Shown: positions 61,164-64,000 of the stretch, in pieces
Layout of the letters: the number at the start of each line of letters is the position of its first letter
Numbering within the stretch: the first letter of the stretch is position 1
NCBI GenBank assembly: GCA_000381585.1
Contig: KB906735.1
Location: forward strand, 604,836-668,835
From: Acidobacteriaceae bacterium KBS 83
GTDB taxonomy: Bacteria; Acidobacteriota; Terriglobia; Terriglobales; Acidobacteriaceae
DNA length: 64,000 nt
Reading direction: 5' to 3'
The notes under the pieces: generated by a model
Databases searched by the model: none
Seen by the model: only the letters and a program-made list of their open reading frames with translations
Told to the model about the DNA's origin: nothing
Position numbers and translations under genes: made by a program

Positions 61164-62747
61164 TTGTACAAGCTCTTTAGTTCTGCGGTCGTCGGTTGCC
61201 TTGCCATATTATGGTTCACCGGTTGCAGTGGATCATCCAGCAACTCTATGGATGCGACGGATCCGAATGCGCCCGTCACAGGTACGGTCTCCGGCACAGG
61301 AAATCCACAGGTAGCTTCGTTCTCAGTGACCCTGCCCAAGGCGGGGAATGTGAGCGTTGAATTCGGCCCGGACACCTCTTATGCCTTCTCCACTTCCCAG
61401 CAGCACACTCCAGCGACTGGGACCCCAAGTGTCATCGTTCTTGTCGCAGGAATGAAAGCCAACACCACCTATCACATGCACGCGAAGGTGGAATATGACG
61501 ACGGTGGCGTCACCACGGGCACGGATCAGACATTCACTGCCGGGGCAGTTCCTCCTCCAGGAATTCCGAGCGTCACCGTCACCGCTACGCCCGGCATGAC
61601 ACCACAGCCCGGCGTGGAGTTGGTCAACCCGGTGGGTCCCCACTATAACGCCCCCTTTGCAACGGATCTCCAAGGCAATGTCATTTGGACCTATACCCCC
61701 CCGGAAACCCAGTTGGCAGGAGAGTCAATCTATCCCATCAAACTGCTTCCCAATGGCCACTTCATGTGCATTTTGGGAACAAACTCGTCTACCGTCGTGT
61801 CGTCACCACCGCCGGCCGGAACCGTCCATAACATCCGTGAGTTCGATCTGGCCGGAAATACGGTGCGCGAGCTTTCCATCGAGGACTTGAATACAAAGCT
61901 TGCAGCAGCGAATTACAACCTCAAGCTCGAGATCTTCAGCCACGATTTCACTCTGCTGCCGAACGGCCATGTGCTCGTAATCGCAAATACCACCAAGCAA
62001 TTCACCGATCTCCCGGGATATCCGGGAACAACGACTGTCATTGGCGATGTCGTCATCGACCTCGATCAGGATTTCAATCCAGTCTGGCTCTGGAACGAGT
62101 TCGATCATCTCGATGTGAACCGCCATCCTATGAACTTCCCTGACTGGACGCACAGCAATGCCCTCGCCTACTCGCCGGATGATGGCAATTTCCTGATCTC
62201 GATCCGCCATCAGCACTGGATCGTCAAAGTCGACTATCGGAATGGCGCCGGCACGGGAAATGTCCTGTGGAGACTCGGCAACGGTGGCGACTTTATATTA
62301 CAAAATGGCACCAATCCTGACGATTGGTTCTACGCCCAGCACGATGTGAATTTTGTCAGCTCCAATACCACCGGCAGCTTTCAGCTGGCAATCATGGACA
62401 ACGGCAATAACCGCGCCTTCTCTTCCGGCCTCACCTGCGGCGCGGCCAACGCCCCCGCCTGTTTCACCACCATTCCCGTTTTGCAGGTCGATGAGAATGC
62501 GAAGACGGCATCATTCCTTTTCCATCAGAAACTGCCAGGAGAACTTTACAGCTTCTTTGCCGGAGACACGCGCGTTCAGCCCAACACGAATGTCGAATAC
62601 GATCTCGCAGGCGTGGGCTCTACGTCGTATGTCTTCGAAGTGACTCCAACTGCAGCGCCGCAGACAGTCTGGGAAATGCACCTCGCGAACTCGAATACGT
62701 ATCGGGCTTATCGAATGCCCAGCCTTTATCCCGGCGTCCAATGGTGA
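61164..62747 (+). CDS. Arylsulfotransferase-like lipoprotein, copy 2
   Basis: This paralogue of the gene at 59254 shares block order and much sequence: DLQGNVIWTYTPP, LLPNGHFMCILG, FDHLDVNRHPMNFPDWTHSNALAYSPDDGNFLISIRHQHWIVKVD, DWFYAQHDVNFVSSNTTGSF, and an identical RMPSLYPGVQW end. The start is TTG 61164 with GAGGGGG at about 7 nt. It gives LYKLFSSAVVGCLAILWFTGCSGS, a lipoprotein signal. 527 residues. It is probably an extracytoplasmic sulfotransferase-like or sugar/phenol-binding propeller anchored by a lipid. Confidence 0.82.
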   Translation: MYKLFSSAVVGCLAILWFTGCSGSSSNSMDATDPNAPVTGTVSGTGNPQVASFSVTLPKAGNVSVEFGPDTSYAFSTSQQHTPATGTPSVIVLVAGMKANTTYHMHAKVEYDDGGVTTGTDQTFTAGAVPPPGIPSVTVTATPGMTPQPGVELVNPVGPHYNAPFATDLQGNVIWTYTPPETQLAGESIYPIKLLPNGHFMCILGTNSSTVVSSPPPAGTVHNIREFDLAGNTVRELSIEDLNTKLAAANYNLKLEIFSHDFTLLPNGHVLVIANTTKQFTDLPGYPGTTTVIGDVVIDLDQDFNPVWLWNEFDHLDVNRHPMNFPDWTHSNALAYSPDDGNFLISIRHQHWIVKVDYRNGAGTGNVLWRLGNGGDFILQNGTNPDDWFYAQHDVNFVSSNTTGSFQLAIMDNGNNRAFSSGLTCGAANAPACFTTIPVLQVDENAKTASFLFHQKLPGELYSFFAGDTRVQPNTNVEYDLAGVGSTSYVFEVTPTAAPQTVWEMHLANSNTYRAYRMPSLYPGVQW

Positions 62748-63085
62748 TCGGCAGACCCCGATTCAACGATCCTCCATCGTGCTCGAACCGTTGCATATCT
62801 CGGAAAGTTACAGCACAGTTACAAATGATGATTCTCTCGGCCACGCAGCCAGTCTTTCGCATATTCGGCAGATGTCGCATGACTCCGAGATAATTCTTGC
62901 ATCGCGCAAATCTTCCGGCTTAACGTGTAGCCTGCATGTCGGAATGGGGTAGATCGCTACGCAATCAGCCGGCGTGCCATTGAATCAAGTGGCTTCGGCA
63001 GACGTCTCCAGCACAGACGGCACGGGCCCAAAGCTTCCAAAACACAGAGTGCGATAGCGACCTTCCCGGAGCTTTGGGAGGATTT
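62748..63085. other. Intergenic region, no gene seen
   Basis: This is 338 nt between the second arylsulfotransferase-like gene and the Ig lipoprotein gene, both plus strand. The 3' part contains the promoter and a strong ribosome binding site (GGGAGGATTT) for the next gene. No convincing frame, RNA gene or terminator with a T-tract was found. Confidence 0.45.
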
Positions 63086-64000
63086 GTGAAAACAAACTGT
63101 CTTGGTCTGGTATCGAGTTTCTTGCTATCAGGTTTGCTTCTGGCCTGCAGCGGCGGGGGAAGCACTCCCCCTGTCAATCCCCTTAGCGTCACGACGACAT
63201 CTCTGGCCTCCGGGCAAACTTCGACCGCGTATAGCGCCACTCTCTCTGCCACCGGCGGAGTGGCGCCTTATAGCTGGACGGTCAAGTCCGGCACCCTTCC
63301 CGCGGGCCTGTCCCTAAGTACCGCCGGGGTCATCGCGGGAACTCCCACCGCCGCCGGAGCAGCAAATGTGACCGTCCAAGTCTCCGATAGTGAAACAATG
63401 CCACAAACCGCCGTCTCTGGAAGTCTCACCCTCGCAATCAGCGGCGGCACCCTGAAGATCACCTCGACCACGGCTGACCCCGGCACCGTCGGGACGGCCT
63501 ATAACTTCCAATTGACGGCGTCCGGCGGCGTACCTCCTTACACCTGGGCGGTGGCCTCGGGTTCCATGCTTCCCGCAGGCCTGGGATTGAACTCAGCCGG
63601 CGTTGTCTCCGGAACACCAACTGCATCCGGAACTTTCAACCCGAGTATCGCGGTAACGGACGAAACCACCTCCAACACAATATCGGAGCCGGTCTCCTTC
63701 ACCATCAATCCTTCGGGAAATCCGTTGCCGGATGGAAACTACGCCTTCCAGTTCAACGGAAACGCTGCCGGCGGCAATCCTGTGGGAATCAACGGAGTCT
63801 TCGAGGTGTCCAAGGGGGCGGTTGCCATTGGCTTCTACAACGAAAATCAGTTGAATCAGCCCCCTGAGGCACAGCAAAGCATCACCAAAGGTTCAGCTTC
63901 CATCGCGCCCAATGGCTTGGGACAGCTCGAACTGACCCTCCAGAGCGGCAATGTCACATTCGCACTGGCAGCTCCCGCCTCCGCCCTGACGCCGGGGTCC
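63086..64000 (+). CDS. Lipoprotein with Ig-like (putative-Ig) repeats, 3' end beyond the window
   Basis: An uninterrupted frame of 305 codons runs from GTG 63086 to the window edge without a stop, so the gene is partial. It starts with a lipoprotein signal (SSFLLSGLLLACSGGGS). At least two He_PIG-like repeats follow, each ending in a variant of GGVAPYSWTVKSGTLPAGLSL and GVIAGTPTAAG, the common YxW...GxLPxGLxL...GTP pattern. A further domain begins LPDGNYAFQFNGNAAG. GGGAGG lies before the GTG. Similar proteins are exported adhesins or surface scaffolds in acidobacteria; ligand unknown. Confidence 0.82.
   Translation, partial: MKTNCLGLVSSFLLSGLLLACSGGGSTPPVNPLSVTTTSLASGQTSTAYSATLSATGGVAPYSWTVKSGTLPAGLSLSTAGVIAGTPTAAGAANVTVQVSDSETMPQTAVSGSLTLAISGGTLKITSTTADPGTVGTAYNFQLTASGGVPPYTWAVASGSMLPAGLGLNSAGVVSGTPTASGTFNPSIAVTDETTSNTISEPVSFTINPSGNPLPDGNYAFQFNGNAAGGNPVGINGVFEVSKGAVAIGFYNENQLNQPPEAQQSITKGSASIAPNGLGQLELTLQSGNVTFALAAPASALTPGS

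Noticed and set aside
1-64000. tRNA, rRNA, CRISPR arrays, complete insertion sequences or prophage genes
   Set aside because: I looked in the gaps for CCA-type cloverleaf ends, arrays of regular repeats and transposase or integrase motifs, and found none; the only mobile-like features are the small repeat elements listed.

Overview
The window is about 60% G+C and packed with genes on both strands. It most likely comes from an acidobacterium of class Terriglobia. Four things point there: a VWFA-related protein of the acidobacterial type, a large TonB-dependent receptor with a carboxypeptidase-regulatory domain, secreted cell-surface proteins built from Ig-like repeats, and a Gram-negative lipid A/Kdo gene set. 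All calls were made by reading motifs; no database search was run.

Layout. 0.1-7.8 kb (+) is a tight cofactor/RNA/DNA-uptake run: nadC, birA, coaX, an unknown helical protein, a TrmA/RlmD-type RNA methyltransferase, comEC and a small protein. 7.8-13.9 kb (-) is an envelope operon: waaA, lpxK, a family-9 glycosyltransferase, an ICMT-like membrane methyltransferase, a DUF3108 protein and a metallophosphoesterase. Two of its gene junctions are TTGA overlaps. A 115-bp element with perfect 16-bp terminal inverted repeats lies upstream. 14-16.7 kb holds a secreted unknown, queD-queE and two small proteins. 16.8-26.9 kb holds a DinG-like helicase, der with an N-terminal extension, a giant Ig/PQQ lipoprotein, trmFO and an RNB ribonuclease. 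26.9-31.2 kb holds a B12-binding radical SAM protein with a small unknown gene upstream, then queC and a TPR protein.

31.3-36.8 kb holds moeA-moaC, followed by a broken monooxygenase gene, a GH27 alpha-galactosidase behind a LacI-type palindrome, and a tandem pair of small secreted paralogues. 36.8-42.4 kb holds a 1,521-residue Lhr-family helicase with intergenic-type repeats embedded in frame, a DUF5522 protein, and an amidohydrolase whose metal-binding N-terminus is scrambled by two compensating frameshifts. 42.6-46.1 kb (-) encodes a G1 glutamic peptidase, a SYLF protein and a HAD hydrolase. 46.4-52.6 kb (-) is a coupled trio: DUF5666-like, TonB receptor, VWA. 52.8-59.1 kb (+) holds a VIT/CCC1 transporter, egtB-egtD, a GNAT and a GH36 alpha-galactosidase. 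59.2-64 kb (+) holds two paralogous arylsulfotransferase-like lipoproteins and an Ig-repeat lipoprotein cut by the window edge.

The chromosome segment mixes core metabolism (NAD, biotin, CoA, queuosine, molybdopterin, lipid A, ergothioneine) with secreted functions typical of soil polymer degraders. The least explained items are the radical SAM/small-protein pair, the 115-bp inverted-repeat element, and the repeat sequences captured inside the helicase gene.
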